NCBI RefSeq assembly: GCF_902832885.1
Contig: NZ_CADFDK010000003.1
Coordinates: 310,001 to 374,000 of the forward strand
Length of the DNA stretch: 64,000 nt
Source: Burkholderia seminalis DSM 23518
Lineage (GTDB): Bacteria > Pseudomonadota > Gammaproteobacteria > Burkholderiales > Burkholderiaceae
Reading direction: 5' to 3'
The translations under genes and the position numbers were made by a program. Below, one piece after another: positions 53,576 through 61,712 of the stretch. The stretch's first letter is position 1, and every line of letters begins with the position of its first letter. The notes beneath the pieces are model-generated. The model searched no databases. It was not told where the DNA came from and was given only the letters and a program-made list of their open reading frames with translations.

Positions 53576-53589
53576 CTGATGCAGGTCAA
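53576..53589 (-). promoter_or_regulatory. FNR-like box for the BON-protein gene
   Basis: Top strand CTGATGCAGGTCAA (one mismatch). The -10 toward 53499 is weak (CAACGC), so assignment rests on position. Confidence 0.6.
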
Positions 53590-53631
53590 CGGATGCCGCA
53601 CGCCGCAAGTCGTGGCCGGCCGGTGCGCTGC

Positions 53632-53645
53632 TTGACGGAAATCAA
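53632..53645 (+). promoter_or_regulatory. FNR-like box for the SagB-type oxidoreductase
   Basis: TTGACGGAAATCAA. TATCGT (53667-53672) follows after 21 nt. Implied leader to ATG 53730 is about 50 nt. Confidence 0.75.
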
Positions 53646-53729
53646 GCCGATACGGCCCAGCCGCCTTATCGTGAGATCGCCGATGCGCGAGGTTCCAGGC
53701 ACGCGCAATCACGCTTCAAGGAGACTCGC

Positions 53730-54395
53730 ATGACCGCACCGCACCTGTTGGCCTATTCGCCGGCGCCCGCCGCGCGGCCGGCGTCGCCCGAGGGCGACTC
53801 GCCGGAGATCATCGACCTGCCGCGCCCGATGCTCGACAACGACGTGCCGCTGATGGCCGCGCTCGCGACCCGCATGAGTTCCCGCGAATTCGCCGCCGCG
53901 CCGCTCCCGCCGGTGACGCTCGGCACGCTGTTGTGGGCGGCGGACGGCATCAACCGGCCGGCGAGCGGCGGCCGAACCGCGCCGTCCGCGCACGCGTTCA
54001 ACGAAATCGACATCTACGTGGCGCTGCCTGGCGGTGTCTATCGTTACGATGCGCCCGCGCACCGGCTCGTGCTCAAGCATGCCGTCGATGCGCGCAACCT
54101 GACCGGCTATCAGGACTTCGTCGGCCGCGCGCCGCTGGATCTCGTCTACGTCGTCCGGACGGCCGCGATACTCGACATGCCGCCCCAGCAACGCGACGTG
54201 TTCTCGGCAATCGCGGCCGGCGCCATCGCGCAGAACGTCTCGCTGTACTGCGCGGCGGCCGGCCTCGGCACCGTCGTGCGCGGCTGGATCAATCACCGCA
54301 CGCTCGCCGACGCGCTGCGGCTGAACGAGGACGAGTTGCCGATCCTCGCGCAGACGGTCGGCTATCGGACCGGCAGTGCGCCCTCGCATGCGTGA
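53730..54395 (+). CDS. SagB/ThcOx-family nitroreductase-like oxidoreductase
   Basis: A 221-residue FMN oxidoreductase. Family features: RMSSREFAAAPLPPVTLGTL, LLWAADGINRPASGGRTAPS near residue 72 (FMN phosphate contact region), AFNEIDIYVAL, and AIAAGAIAQNVSLYCAAAGL near 170. It belongs to the group that includes SagB dehydrogenases and free-standing nitroreductases. AAGGAG precedes the ATG. No toxin or heterocycle biosynthesis genes accompany it, so a redox or FMN role is more likely than peptide modification. Confidence 0.88.
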   Translation: MTAPHLLAYSPAPAARPASPEGDSPEIIDLPRPMLDNDVPLMAALATRMSSREFAAAPLPPVTLGTLLWAADGINRPASGGRTAPSAHAFNEIDIYVALPGGVYRYDAPAHRLVLKHAVDARNLTGYQDFVGRAPLDLVYVVRTAAILDMPPQQRDVFSAIAAGAIAQNVSLYCAAAGLGTVVRGWINHRTLADALRLNEDELPILAQTVGYRTGSAPSHA

Positions 54396-54422
54396 GCGCG
54401 GAGGCGGCCGCGCCTGCCAGAC

Positions 54423-54446
54423 GGCGCGCGGATCGCTCCGCGCGCC
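54423..54446. terminator. Strong GC hairpin between convergent genes
   Basis: GGCGCGCGGA pairs with TCCGCGCGCC around TCGC, a perfect 10-bp stem in the gap between the convergent oxidoreductase and Hsp20 genes. No T tract. Confidence 0.6.
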
Positions 54447-54499
54447 GGATCCTCCCGATGGGCGACGCGTGCCCGCATCGCCCGTTGCCCGTCGTCCGA

Positions 54500-54934
54500 T
54501 CAGCTGATCGCGAGTTTCTTCTGCCCGACCGGCGCCTTCTTCGGCAGCGTCAGCGACAGCACGCCATCCTGATAGGTCGCCTTCGCGTTCGCATCGTCGA
54601 TGTCGCCGGACAGCGAGAACGAGCGGCTGATCGCACCGCTGTAGCGCTCGCGCCGGATCACGCGCTCGCCGTCCTTCTGCTCGTTGTTGCGCTCGATCTT
54701 CGCGTGGATCGATACGGTGTTGCCCGTCACCTGGACGTCGATGTCGTCCTTCGCGACGCCGGGCAGCTCCGCGTTCACCGTGTACGCCTTGTCGTTTTCC
54801 GTGACGTCGATCTTCATCGATGCGAGATCGGGCTCGTCGGCCAGCGTCATGCCGCGCAGCGGCCTGAACAGACCCTGGAACAGATCGGCCACGGGTTCGA
54901 TCGAAAACGGATCGTAACGCGTCATGTTGCTCAT
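54500..54934 (-). CDS. Small heat-shock protein Hsp20
   Basis: A 144-residue alpha-crystallin chaperone. The core domain (about residues 38-135) contains KIDVTENDKAYTVNAELPGV, a dimer loop with RRERYSGAISRSFSLSGDID, and YQDGVLSLTLPKK, the family A-x-x-x-n-GVL motif. It holds unfolding proteins for later refolding. Start 54934 (MSNMTRYD) is chosen over 54943 because GAGGAG lies eight bases before it. The 5' leader just before the start can fold into a hairpin that includes part of the Shine-Dalgarno site. FNR-like box at 55086. Confidence 0.95.
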   Translation of the reverse strand: MSNMTRYDPFSIEPVADLFQGLFRPLRGMTLADEPDLASMKIDVTENDKAYTVNAELPGVAKDDIDVQVTGNTVSIHAKIERNNEQKDGERVIRRERYSGAISRSFSLSGDIDDANAKATYQDGVLSLTLPKKAPVGQKKLAIS

Positions 54935-54939
54935 GATTC

Positions 54940-54963
54940 GCACTCCTCATAGGGATGACGTGC
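54940..54963 (-). promoter_or_regulatory. Leader hairpin over the Hsp20 ribosome-binding site
   Basis: On the minus strand, GCAC and GTGC bracket an inner TCAT-CCCT-ATGA stem, with the GGA of the Shine-Dalgarno sequence in the internal loop. Small heat-shock genes often have RNA thermometers here; this one is short and unproven. Confidence 0.3.
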
Positions 54964-55085
54964 AGCCGGTGCGCTCGTCCCGACAGCAGCGGCCGCGATG
55001 AAGACCGGATGGCGCGGCACCCAATGCCGCGCGTGGGACGAATGATCTTTCGAATTCCAGCGTACCTCCGCGCCCCGGCACGCGC

Positions 55086-55099
55086 TTGAAGCGCGTCAA
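55086..55099 (-). promoter_or_regulatory. FNR-like box for hsp20
   Basis: TTGAAGCGCGTCAA (one mismatch). Read leftwards, TACGCT (55064-55059) follows after 21 nt. The implied leader to 54934 is about 117 nt. Confidence 0.65.
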
Positions 55100-55112
55100 G
55101 GGCGGCGGCCGA

Positions 55113-55388
55113 TTACGTGCAGAACCGGAAATGGCCGCTATGGAGCAGGATCGGCCGTCCGCCGATTTCCTCGAGCAGGCAGCGCGCGGCGCGCTCGATC
55201 GCGGGACGATGGCGTGCGAATGCGTCGACGAGGTCCGGCTCGCGAGGAGATGCCGCGCGGAAATGATCTTCCAGCGCGGCCGCGGTGATCGCGCAGCGTA
55301 CGCGGCGGCCCTCGACGAGCGCCGGAAAGCTCAGTGCGGAATCGAGGTCGCAATACGTCGGATGTTCGGAAGGAAACGAGATCTGCAT
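55113..55388 (-). CDS. DUF1488-family small protein
   Basis: A 91-residue protein with the DUF1488 pattern: MQISFPSEHPTY, then ALSFPALVEGRRVRCAITAA, ALEDHF and ending LLHSGHF. Function unknown. It follows the stress-protein gene on the same strand after 41 bp, so co-transcription from the box at 55981 is likely. Confidence 0.8.
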   Translation of the reverse strand: MQISFPSEHPTYCDLDSALSFPALVEGRRVRCAITAAALEDHFRAASPREPDLVDAFARHRPAIERAARCLLEEIGGRPILLHSGHFRFCT

Positions 55389-55429
55389 GATGATCACCTG
55401 GGCGGGTAACGCACGGGCCGACGGCGGGA

Positions 55430-55903
55430 CTAGGCCGCCGCGACCGTCGCGTGCGCGGCATCCTCGCCGCGCACGAGCAGGACCGGGCAACGCGATGCGC
55501 GGAGGAAGCGCTCGGCAACGCTGCCGAGCACCAGCCGCCGGACACCGCGTCGACCATGCGTGCCGACCACGGCCAGATCGATCGAATGATCGACGACGTA
55601 GCGCTGCAGGCGCTCCGCGACATCCTGACCGAAATCGGTCTCGACGAGGTCCGTCTCGCCGTTGACGGCGGCGCGCGCGATCGTCCGGTCGGCATCGTGC
55701 AAGATCGCGGCGCCGTGGCGCCGGATCTCGTCGAGCAAGGCTTCCGGCTCGATGCGGCCGCGGTAGGCGAGCAGCGCGGATTTGTCGACGACGAACACGG
55801 CGACCAGGCGGGCGCCGCACACTTTGGCCATTCTCAGGCCTGCGTCGAGCGCCTGATTCGCCGTAGGACTGCCGTCCGTCGCAACCATGATCGTCGTGTA
55901 CAT
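55430..55903 (-). CDS. Universal stress protein, single UspA domain
   Basis: A 157-residue UspA protein (YTTIMVATDGSPTANQALDA) with the complete ATP-binding motif GTHGRRGVRRLVLGS near residue 116 and a short alanine-rich tail. It is the sixth universal stress protein of the window. Preceded by a perfect FNR-like box with an implied leader of about 43 nt. Confidence 0.95.
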   Translation of the reverse strand: MYTTIMVATDGSPTANQALDAGLRMAKVCGARLVAVFVVDKSALLAYRGRIEPEALLDEIRRHGAAILHDADRTIARAAVNGETDLVETDFGQDVAERLQRYVVDHSIDLAVVGTHGRRGVRRLVLGSVAERFLRASRCPVLLVRGEDAAHATVAAA

Positions 55904-55980
55904 GCGGGCCTCGCTGAGGAACGGACGCGCGAGCGGCGTCCGGATTCGCTTCCATCATCGGCGCTCGCCGCCGGCGCGCG

Positions 55981-55994
55981 TTGACCGGGGTCAA
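55981..55994 (-). promoter_or_regulatory. FNR-like box
   Basis: Perfect dyad TTGACCGGGGTCAA. Read leftwards, GATGAT (55959-55954) follows after 21 nt, the same hexamer as at the 40702 promoter. Confidence 0.82.
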
Positions 55995-56125
55995 CGGTTT
56001 GAAACCGCGATGAAACCGGCACGCGTGGAGACTGGCGGCAGCCGCGGCATGCGGGCCCGAGCGGCCGGCATCCGGCCGACCGGGAGGCGCGGCACCGCGT
56101 GGCCCGGAATCGGCGGCATCCGACG

Positions 56126-56566
56126 CTAGCTCGGCGGGTTCTCATCAGGCCGGAAGCCCTGCTCGATTTCAAGGATCTTCCGCGCGCACACATCGTATTG
56201 CCAGCCGGGGCCGCCGTCGGTGTCGTACATGCCCTTGCACATCGCCTTGAGCCGGATCACCGCGCCGCCGCCGCCCGATTCCACGCGCGACGCCCAGAGA
56301 TAGACTTGTCCCGCCGCATACGGTTGCGCCGTCTCGATCCGGTCCGCACCGAATCGCGTGATCCGGGTCGACGAATGCGCCTGGACGTAGCGCCGCGTGC
56401 GGCTCCACGCACGGTCGCATTCGGACGGTGTCGAACACGGCAGCGATGCGGCCTGACGCATCGCGAGCAGTCGTGTTTCCATCGTCCTGAATGTCGCGGA
56501 TCGCTCCGCGCCGGCGCAGGCGCCCAGCGCGAGCAGCACGATCATCGCGAACGCTCGTCGTTTCAT
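56126..56566 (-). CDS. Putative lipoprotein, 146 aa
   Basis: A small secreted lipoprotein: basic start MKRRAFAMIVLLALGACAGA with lipobox LGAC, cysteine near residue 17. The mature part is mostly helical at first (TFRTMETRLLAMRQAASLPC), then contains a beta region (TQ/QVYLWASRVESGGGGAVIRL) and four further cysteines that could pair. Family not recognised. ATG 56566 has GAGAGG upstream. Two FNR-like boxes lie in the divergent region upstream. Confidence 0.75.
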   Translation of the reverse strand: MKRRAFAMIVLLALGACAGAERSATFRTMETRLLAMRQAASLPCSTPSECDRAWSRTRRYVQAHSSTRITRFGADRIETAQPYAAGQVYLWASRVESGGGGAVIRLKAMCKGMYDTDGGPGWQYDVCARKILEIEQGFRPDENPPS

Positions 56567-56674
56567 CGTCAATGCCTCTCGGGCCGTGAATGAGGCCGTG
56601 AATGCCGCACATGGTCGCGCGCCGCTTGACGCAGGCGCCACAGCCGACTGTATGCGCCGCGTCGGCGGCCGCCG

Positions 56675-56688
56675 TTGACCTGCATCAA
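56675..56688 (-). promoter_or_regulatory. FNR-like box, lipoprotein side
   Basis: TTGACCTGCATCAA. TACAGT (56652-56647) is a -10 candidate toward the lipoprotein gene. Confidence 0.7.
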
Positions 56689-56709
56689 GCGCGCTTTCGC
56701 GCCTCCGGC

Positions 56710-56723
56710 TTGACCGGCATCAA
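56710..56723 (+). promoter_or_regulatory. FNR-like box, kinase side
   Basis: TTGACCGGCATCAA. TGCAAT (56746-56751) follows after 22 nt as -10 toward the gene at 56888. Confidence 0.7.
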
Positions 56724-56887
56724 GCCGGAATGCGCCGCGCTCGGCTGCAATACGGCTCATCGAGTCGGCAATGCCCGGCCTGCCGGTCCGGCGACATCGG
56801 GCAGACGGGAGCGCGCAGGCTCGTGTCGAATCCAACCCGCCGGGTGCGGCAACGCGCAGACGCACCCGTACAACCCATTCGTTCATC

Positions 56888-58486
56888 ATGTCCCGAGCGC
56901 CGCATCCCCCGTTCGTGCCGAGTCGCGGAAACACGCGACGACAGTCGACGCAATTCGATCGCGCCATGCGCCGACCTGCCACCTATCCGCACCCCGCGGG
57001 CCGGATCGAGCGGATCGAAACCCATCTGTCCGTCGTTTATCTGGCCGGGCGCTATGCGTACAAGCGCATCAAGCCGGTGCGCTTCGCCTTCGTGGATCTC
57101 GTGCGGCCGGCGCGGCGGCGCCGCTGCGCGCTCGCGGAGTGCGTGCTCAACCGGCCGTTTGCCGGCCCGTTGTACCTGGGCGTCTGGCCGCTCCTCGCGC
57201 ACGGCCGGCGCTGCGCGTTCGGGGCACCGGTGCCGACCGGCGGGCGCCGGCAGCGGACGGTGCCGGGCGAGTACGTGGTGCGCATGCGCCGTTTCGACGC
57301 GCACGCGATGTTGTCGGCTCGCAGCGCATCGCACGACGACGGTCTCGCGGATGCGGACGCCCTCGCCGATACGCTGGCCCGCCACCATCTGCATGCGCCG
57401 CGCCGTGCGCCGCGCGGCCATCCCGGTAGCGCCGCCGGCGTCGCGGCCCAGTGCCGCCCCTTGCTCGACACGCTCGACGTCACGGTGCCGGACGAAGCCG
57501 CGCTGCGCGCCTGGTACGACGCCGAACTGATCCGCATCGCGCCGCTGCTCGCCGCTCGGCAGTCGCGCGGTTTCGTGCGCGCGTGCCACGGGGATCTGCA
57601 TCTCGACAACATCGTGCGCTGGCGGAACCGGATCCTGATGTTCGACTGCATCGAATTCGACGACGCGCTGCGCTGGATCGACGTGGCGAGCGATCTCGCG
57701 TTCGCGCTGATGGATTTCTCCGCCCGCGGACGCGAGGATTGCGCCCGGCGCCTCCTTTCCGGCTGGCTGGCACGCACGGGCGACCCCGCGGCACTGGGCG
57801 TGCTGCCGTGCTACTTCGTCTACCGTGCGCTGGTGCGCGCGCTGACCGCCCGGCTGCGCGGCGACGAAGCGGCGCGCGAGCGCTATCTGCGCACGGCGTC
57901 GGCGATGGCCGACGCACGACGCGATGCGCAACCGGTTTTGCTCCTGTGTCACGGGCTGTCCGGCTCGGGCAAATCGCTGGCCAGCCGCGCACTGGCCGAG
58001 CGGCTCGGCGCGATCCGGTTGTCCAGCGACGACACACGCAAGCGCGTGGCCGGCGCCTCGGCCGGCACCCGCCTGCCCTCGAATGCGTATTCGGACACGG
58101 CGATCGACGAGATCTACGACGGACTGCTTTCGACGGCTCGCGTAGTGCTCGACAGCCGCTACACGGCGATCGTCGACGCCACGTTCCTGCGCGGGTGCCA
58201 CCGGGCAGCGTTCATCGCGCTCGCCGCACGGCTCGGCGTGCGCGTCGCGATACTGGATTTCACCGCGAGCCCGGCAACGCTTGCCGCGCGTGTCGCTGCC
58301 CGGGCGGCACGCGGAGGCGATGCCTCCGATGCCGACACCGCCGTGCTGGCCCGGCAGATCGAGCACGCCGATCCGCTGACCGAAGCCGAAGCGGCGATCG
58401 CCGTCCGCTTCGATACCGACCGCGACGCCGCCGAATATGGCAGCCGCGCGTTCTGGTCGCCGCTGCTCGCCGCACTGCGCGCGTAG
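56888..58486 (+). CDS. Fusion of APH-like phosphotransferase and P-loop kinase
   Basis: A 532-residue cytosolic fusion. The N-terminal half is aminoglycoside-phosphotransferase-like: GRYAYKRIKPVRFAFVDL (lysine region), HGDLHLDNIV near residue 236 (catalytic HGD-x4-N) and MFDCIEFDDALRWIDVASDL (metal D). The C-terminal part is a P-loop NTPase: Walker A GLSGSGKSLASRAL near 360 and a gluconate-kinase-like RLSSDDTRKR. This arrangement is found widely as an uncharacterised COG0645/COG2187 pair; the substrate is unknown. A later start at 56966 is possible, since homology begins only near HPAGRIERIETH. Confidence 0.85.
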   Translation: MSRAPHPPFVPSRGNTRRQSTQFDRAMRRPATYPHPAGRIERIETHLSVVYLAGRYAYKRIKPVRFAFVDLVRPARRRRCALAECVLNRPFAGPLYLGVWPLLAHGRRCAFGAPVPTGGRRQRTVPGEYVVRMRRFDAHAMLSARSASHDDGLADADALADTLARHHLHAPRRAPRGHPGSAAGVAAQCRPLLDTLDVTVPDEAALRAWYDAELIRIAPLLAARQSRGFVRACHGDLHLDNIVRWRNRILMFDCIEFDDALRWIDVASDLAFALMDFSARGREDCARRLLSGWLARTGDPAALGVLPCYFVYRALVRALTARLRGDEAARERYLRTASAMADARRDAQPVLLLCHGLSGSGKSLASRALAERLGAIRLSSDDTRKRVAGASAGTRLPSNAYSDTAIDEIYDGLLSTARVVLDSRYTAIVDATFLRGCHRAAFIALAARLGVRVAILDFTASPATLAARVAARAARGGDASDADTAVLARQIEHADPLTEAEAAIAVRFDTDRDAAEYGSRAFWSPLLAALRA

Positions 58487-58541
58487 GCGCGCGGGGCGAA
58501 TCCCGCCGGCACACGGCCGGGCCGCCCCATCGCCGTGACGG

Positions 58542-59885
58542 TCAGCGGCCGAACGTGCGGGTGTGGTCGTCGTAGTCGAACAGTCCCGCGTAACGGCCCC
58601 AGTCGGTCACGACCCGCAGCGCCTGGTCCGCGCTGCGCGGATCGAGACGATCCTCCAGTTCGAGTTCGAAACGCTCGCGCGGCGCGCGACGCCCCTCGCG
58701 TTCGCCGAGCACTTCGTCGATATGCTCGGCGAGCGGCACGAATCGGACGACGTGCTCGCGAAACAGGCGCCGCCGCGCATCGTCGTCGCTTTGCGCGAAC
58801 ACCTGGCCCGCGGCGCTCAGCCGGATGGTCCGGTCGCGCCATTCGGCGAACGCGAGCAGATGGAGCGCGGCCGCCGTCGAATGGAGCGCGTCGACCCGGA
58901 GCGCGAGCGCCGCTGCAATCGTGCCGAGTTCCGCATGCCCGTCGTACGGCGCGGCCGCGAGCGTCTCGACGAATCCGGCGAGGTGGTGACTCGACACGTT
59001 AGGCAGTTTCATGGCCAGCGCACCGCCCGTCGCTGCGCGGTCGGCCGTCGCATCGGCGATGCGTGCCGTCAGCGCCGCATAGATCTTGCCGACGATCGCC
59101 TGCACGGCCGGATCGTGCCGGCTGCGCGGGCGCGGCAGCGGCACGTTCAGCGTCGCCTCGACGTGCGCCGGGCCGCCGCCGAGCACCAGGATGCGATCGC
59201 ACATGAGCACGGCTTCCTCGATGTTGTGCGTCACCATCAGCACCGACCGCGTCGACAGCTGGTGCGCATCCCACAGGTCGAGAAAGTCGGTGCGCAGCGT
59301 TTCGGCGGTCAGCACGTCGAGCGCGGAGAACGGTTCGTCCATCAACAGCAGCACGGGTTCGCTGACGAGCGCGCGGGCGAAACCGACCCGCTGACGCATG
59401 CCGCCCGACAGTTCGCGGGGAAACGCCGATTCGAACCCGTCGAGCCCGATCAGCTCGATCGCGGCGGCCGCGCGGGCGCGGGCATCGCCCGGCGCAAGAC
59501 CCAGCGCGTCGAGGCCGAGCTCGACGTTTTCGAGGACGGTCAGCCACGGATACAGCGCGAAGGTCTGGAATACCACCGCGATGCCGTCGGTCGGACCGGC
59601 GAGCGGCGCACCGCGATACGTCACCGTCCCGGACGAGGGTCTGACGAGCCCGCCGGCGATCCTCAACAGCGTGGATTTGCCCGAACCGGAGCGGCCCAGC
59701 AGCCCCAGGATCTCGCCCGTGTGCAGCGCGAGGTCGATGTCGGCCAGCACGTGCCGCGGCTCGCCGGACGGCTCCGTGAACGATCGGGATACGGCCCGCA
59801 TCTCGAGCACGACCGCCGCCGGGTCGGGCGGTGGCGCCGCCGCGTGCGTGACGTTGCGTTCGGTGTCTTCGCTGAGGTTCGGCAC
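58542..59885 (-). CDS. ABC transporter ATPase (nitrate/taurine type) with C-terminal AAA-associated domain
   Basis: A 447-residue ATPase. Walker A GRSGSGKST near residue 60, Q-loop VVFQTFALYPWLTV, signature LSGGMRQRVGFARAL near 160, Walker B LLLMDEPFSALDVLTA and the switch histidine in VMVTHNIEEA-like order. After residue about 290 comes an AAA-associated domain typical of the NrtC/SsuB-like group 'ABC nitrate/sulfonate/bicarbonate'. GTG 59885 is selected because GGGAGA precedes it; the longer frame upstream lies inside the permease gene. Works with the fused permease encoded upstream. No substrate-binding protein gene is adjacent. Confidence 0.9.
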   Translation of the reverse strand: MPNLSEDTERNVTHAAAPPPDPAAVVLEMRAVSRSFTEPSGEPRHVLADIDLALHTGEILGLLGRSGSGKSTLLRIAGGLVRPSSGTVTYRGAPLAGPTDGIAVVFQTFALYPWLTVLENVELGLDALGLAPGDARARAAAAIELIGLDGFESAFPRELSGGMRQRVGFARALVSEPVLLLMDEPFSALDVLTAETLRTDFLDLWDAHQLSTRSVLMVTHNIEEAVLMCDRILVLGGGPAHVEATLNVPLPRPRSRHDPAVQAIVGKIYAALTARIADATADRAATGGALAMKLPNVSSHHLAGFVETLAAAPYDGHAELGTIAAALALRVDALHSTAAALHLLAFAEWRDRTIRLSAAGQVFAQSDDDARRRLFREHVVRFVPLAEHIDEVLGEREGRRAPRERFELELEDRLDPRSADQALRVVTDWGRYAGLFDYDDHTRTFGR

Positions 59886-59920
59886 CCGCGTCTCCCGTGC
59901 GTAAAGGATCGGTTGAGGGC

Positions 59921-61654
59921 TCAATCGAGCCGCGTGCGGCGTTCCGCGAACGCGACCATCGGGCGCCACACGAGCCGGTTGGTCGCGATCACGAGCAGCG
60001 ACATCGCGGCGACGCCGAGCGCGATACGCGGATAGTCGCCGGCGTCGGTCATCCGCGCGATATAGGCGCCGAGTCCGCCGGCATCCAGGCGCGTGCCGCC
60101 CCAGCTCACGGCCTCGGCGACGATGCTCGCGTTCCATGCGCCGCCCGACGCGGTAATCGCGCCCGTCACGAAGTACGGCAGGACGCCGGGCAGCATCACG
60201 TGTCGCCACCAGGTCGCCGGCCGTACCCGAAAGCACGCGGCCGCTTCGCGCAGGTCGGCCGGGAACGCGCTCGCCCCGGCGATCACGTTGAACAGGACAT
60301 ACCATTGCGCGCCCAATATCATCAGCGGGCACAGCCAGATGCGGGGTTCGAGCCGCAGGTGCACGATCGCGAACACCGCGACCGGAAACAGCAGGTTGGC
60401 CGGAAACGCGGCGAGGAACTGCGTGACCGGCTGGATGCGGGCGGCTACGCGCGGCCGCAGACCGATCGCGATGCCGACCGGCACCCAGATCGCCGACGCG
60501 ATCGTGACCAGCACGGTCACGCGCACGAACGTCAGCGCGCCTTCGCTCGCGACGACACGCAGGTCCGTCCACGTGAGCGTCGCACGTCCGTGCCGGTACA
60601 GTTCGACCGCCGCATACACGCATCCCGCCCCGCACAGTGCAAACCCGAGCACGTCGCCCGCGTGGCGCGGCAGCGCGATCCGGGCGCGCCATGCCGGCAC
60701 GAACCCGCACAGCCGCGCGCGCGCCGCCCGGCGCAACACCGCCCGGACCGGGCCGACCCCACGGGCGATCCATGGCGATCGGTGGAACAGGTCGAGCATC
60801 CAGCTGCGCGACGCGACCGTGGGCGACGCATCGCCATAACGGAACCGCTCCGACCACGCGACCAGCGGCCTGAACAACAACTGGTCGTACAGGGCGATCG
60901 TGACGCTCATCGCGACGATCGCCCAGCCCACGGCCGCGAGGTCGCGATTCGCGATCGCCTGCGCGACGAAGGCGCCGACGCCCGGCAGGTCGACGCGCCG
61001 GCTGCCGACCGCGATCGCCTCGGCCGCGACCACGAAAAACCAGCCGCCCGACATCGACATCATCGCGTTCCAGACGAGCCCCGGCATCGCGAACGGCACG
61101 TCGAGGCGCCAGAAGCGCTGCCATGCCGACAGCCGGAAGCTGCGGCTGGCCTCGTCGAGATCGAGCGGCACGGTGCGCAACGCCTGGTAGAAGCTGAACG
61201 TCATGTTCCACGCCTGGCTGGTGAAGATCGCGAAGATCGCCGCGCACTCGGCGCCGAGCATCCGCCCCGGAAACAGCGCCAGGAAGAACGGCACGGTAAA
61301 CGACAGGTAGCCGAGGATCGGCACCGACTGCAGCACGTCGAGCAGCGGGATCAGCACGCGCTCGGCGCGACGGCTGCGCGCCGCGGCGGTCGCATAGACG
61401 AACGTGAAGACGATCGACGCGAGCAGTGCCGCAAACATGCGCGCGACGGTGCGCAGCGCGTAGCCGGGCAGCGCCGCGGGCGACAGCGAAATGGCCGGGG
61501 GAGGCGCCACCGCCAGCGGGCCGGCCATCTGGTGCGCCGAGAGGCCGGCCAGCAACAGGAACCCGACGACGATCAGCATCGCGGCGAGATCCCGCCAGCC
61601 CGGCGCCGGCAGCGACCAGCGCCCGCCCCGCAAACCCTCCGCATGGTGCTCCAC
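59921..61654 (-). CDS. ABC transporter permease, two fused membrane domains
   Basis: A 577-residue inner-membrane protein with two binding-protein-dependent permease domains in one chain. Each half has about six helices and an EAA-like loop: EASRSFRLSAWQRFWRLDVP near residue 165 and EAAACFRVRPATWWRHVMLP near 465. Tandem fused permeases of this kind pair with a homodimeric ATPase such as the one downstream (35-bp gap). GTG 61654 is used because GGGGAGG precedes it; longer frames cross the FNR-like box. The ligand is unknown and no periplasmic binding protein is encoded in the window. Confidence 0.9.
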   Translation of the reverse strand: MEHHAEGLRGGRWSLPAPGWRDLAAMLIVVGFLLLAGLSAHQMAGPLAVAPPPAISLSPAALPGYALRTVARMFAALLASIVFTFVYATAAARSRRAERVLIPLLDVLQSVPILGYLSFTVPFFLALFPGRMLGAECAAIFAIFTSQAWNMTFSFYQALRTVPLDLDEASRSFRLSAWQRFWRLDVPFAMPGLVWNAMMSMSGGWFFVVAAEAIAVGSRRVDLPGVGAFVAQAIANRDLAAVGWAIVAMSVTIALYDQLLFRPLVAWSERFRYGDASPTVASRSWMLDLFHRSPWIARGVGPVRAVLRRAARARLCGFVPAWRARIALPRHAGDVLGFALCGAGCVYAAVELYRHGRATLTWTDLRVVASEGALTFVRVTVLVTIASAIWVPVGIAIGLRPRVAARIQPVTQFLAAFPANLLFPVAVFAIVHLRLEPRIWLCPLMILGAQWYVLFNVIAGASAFPADLREAAACFRVRPATWWRHVMLPGVLPYFVTGAITASGGAWNASIVAEAVSWGGTRLDAGGLGAYIARMTDAGDYPRIALGVAAMSLLVIATNRLVWRPMVAFAERRTRLD

Positions 61655-61712
61655 GACGCCCCTCCCCGCCGATGATGGCGGTTCATCTTCGCGGGCGGGG
61701 CGGCCGGCGGGC

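Larger units (their letters stand above)
56567..56887. other. Divergent intergenic region with two FNR boxes
   Basis: These 321 bp separate the lipoprotein gene from the phosphotransferase/kinase gene. They contain two perfect-half FNR-like boxes 35 bp apart and an extra lone TTGAC half-site near 56626. No gene is supported. Confidence 0.6.

Noticed and set aside
56625-56638. Extra TTGAC half-site near the lipoprotein gene
   Set aside because: No matching second half; two good boxes lie just upstream.
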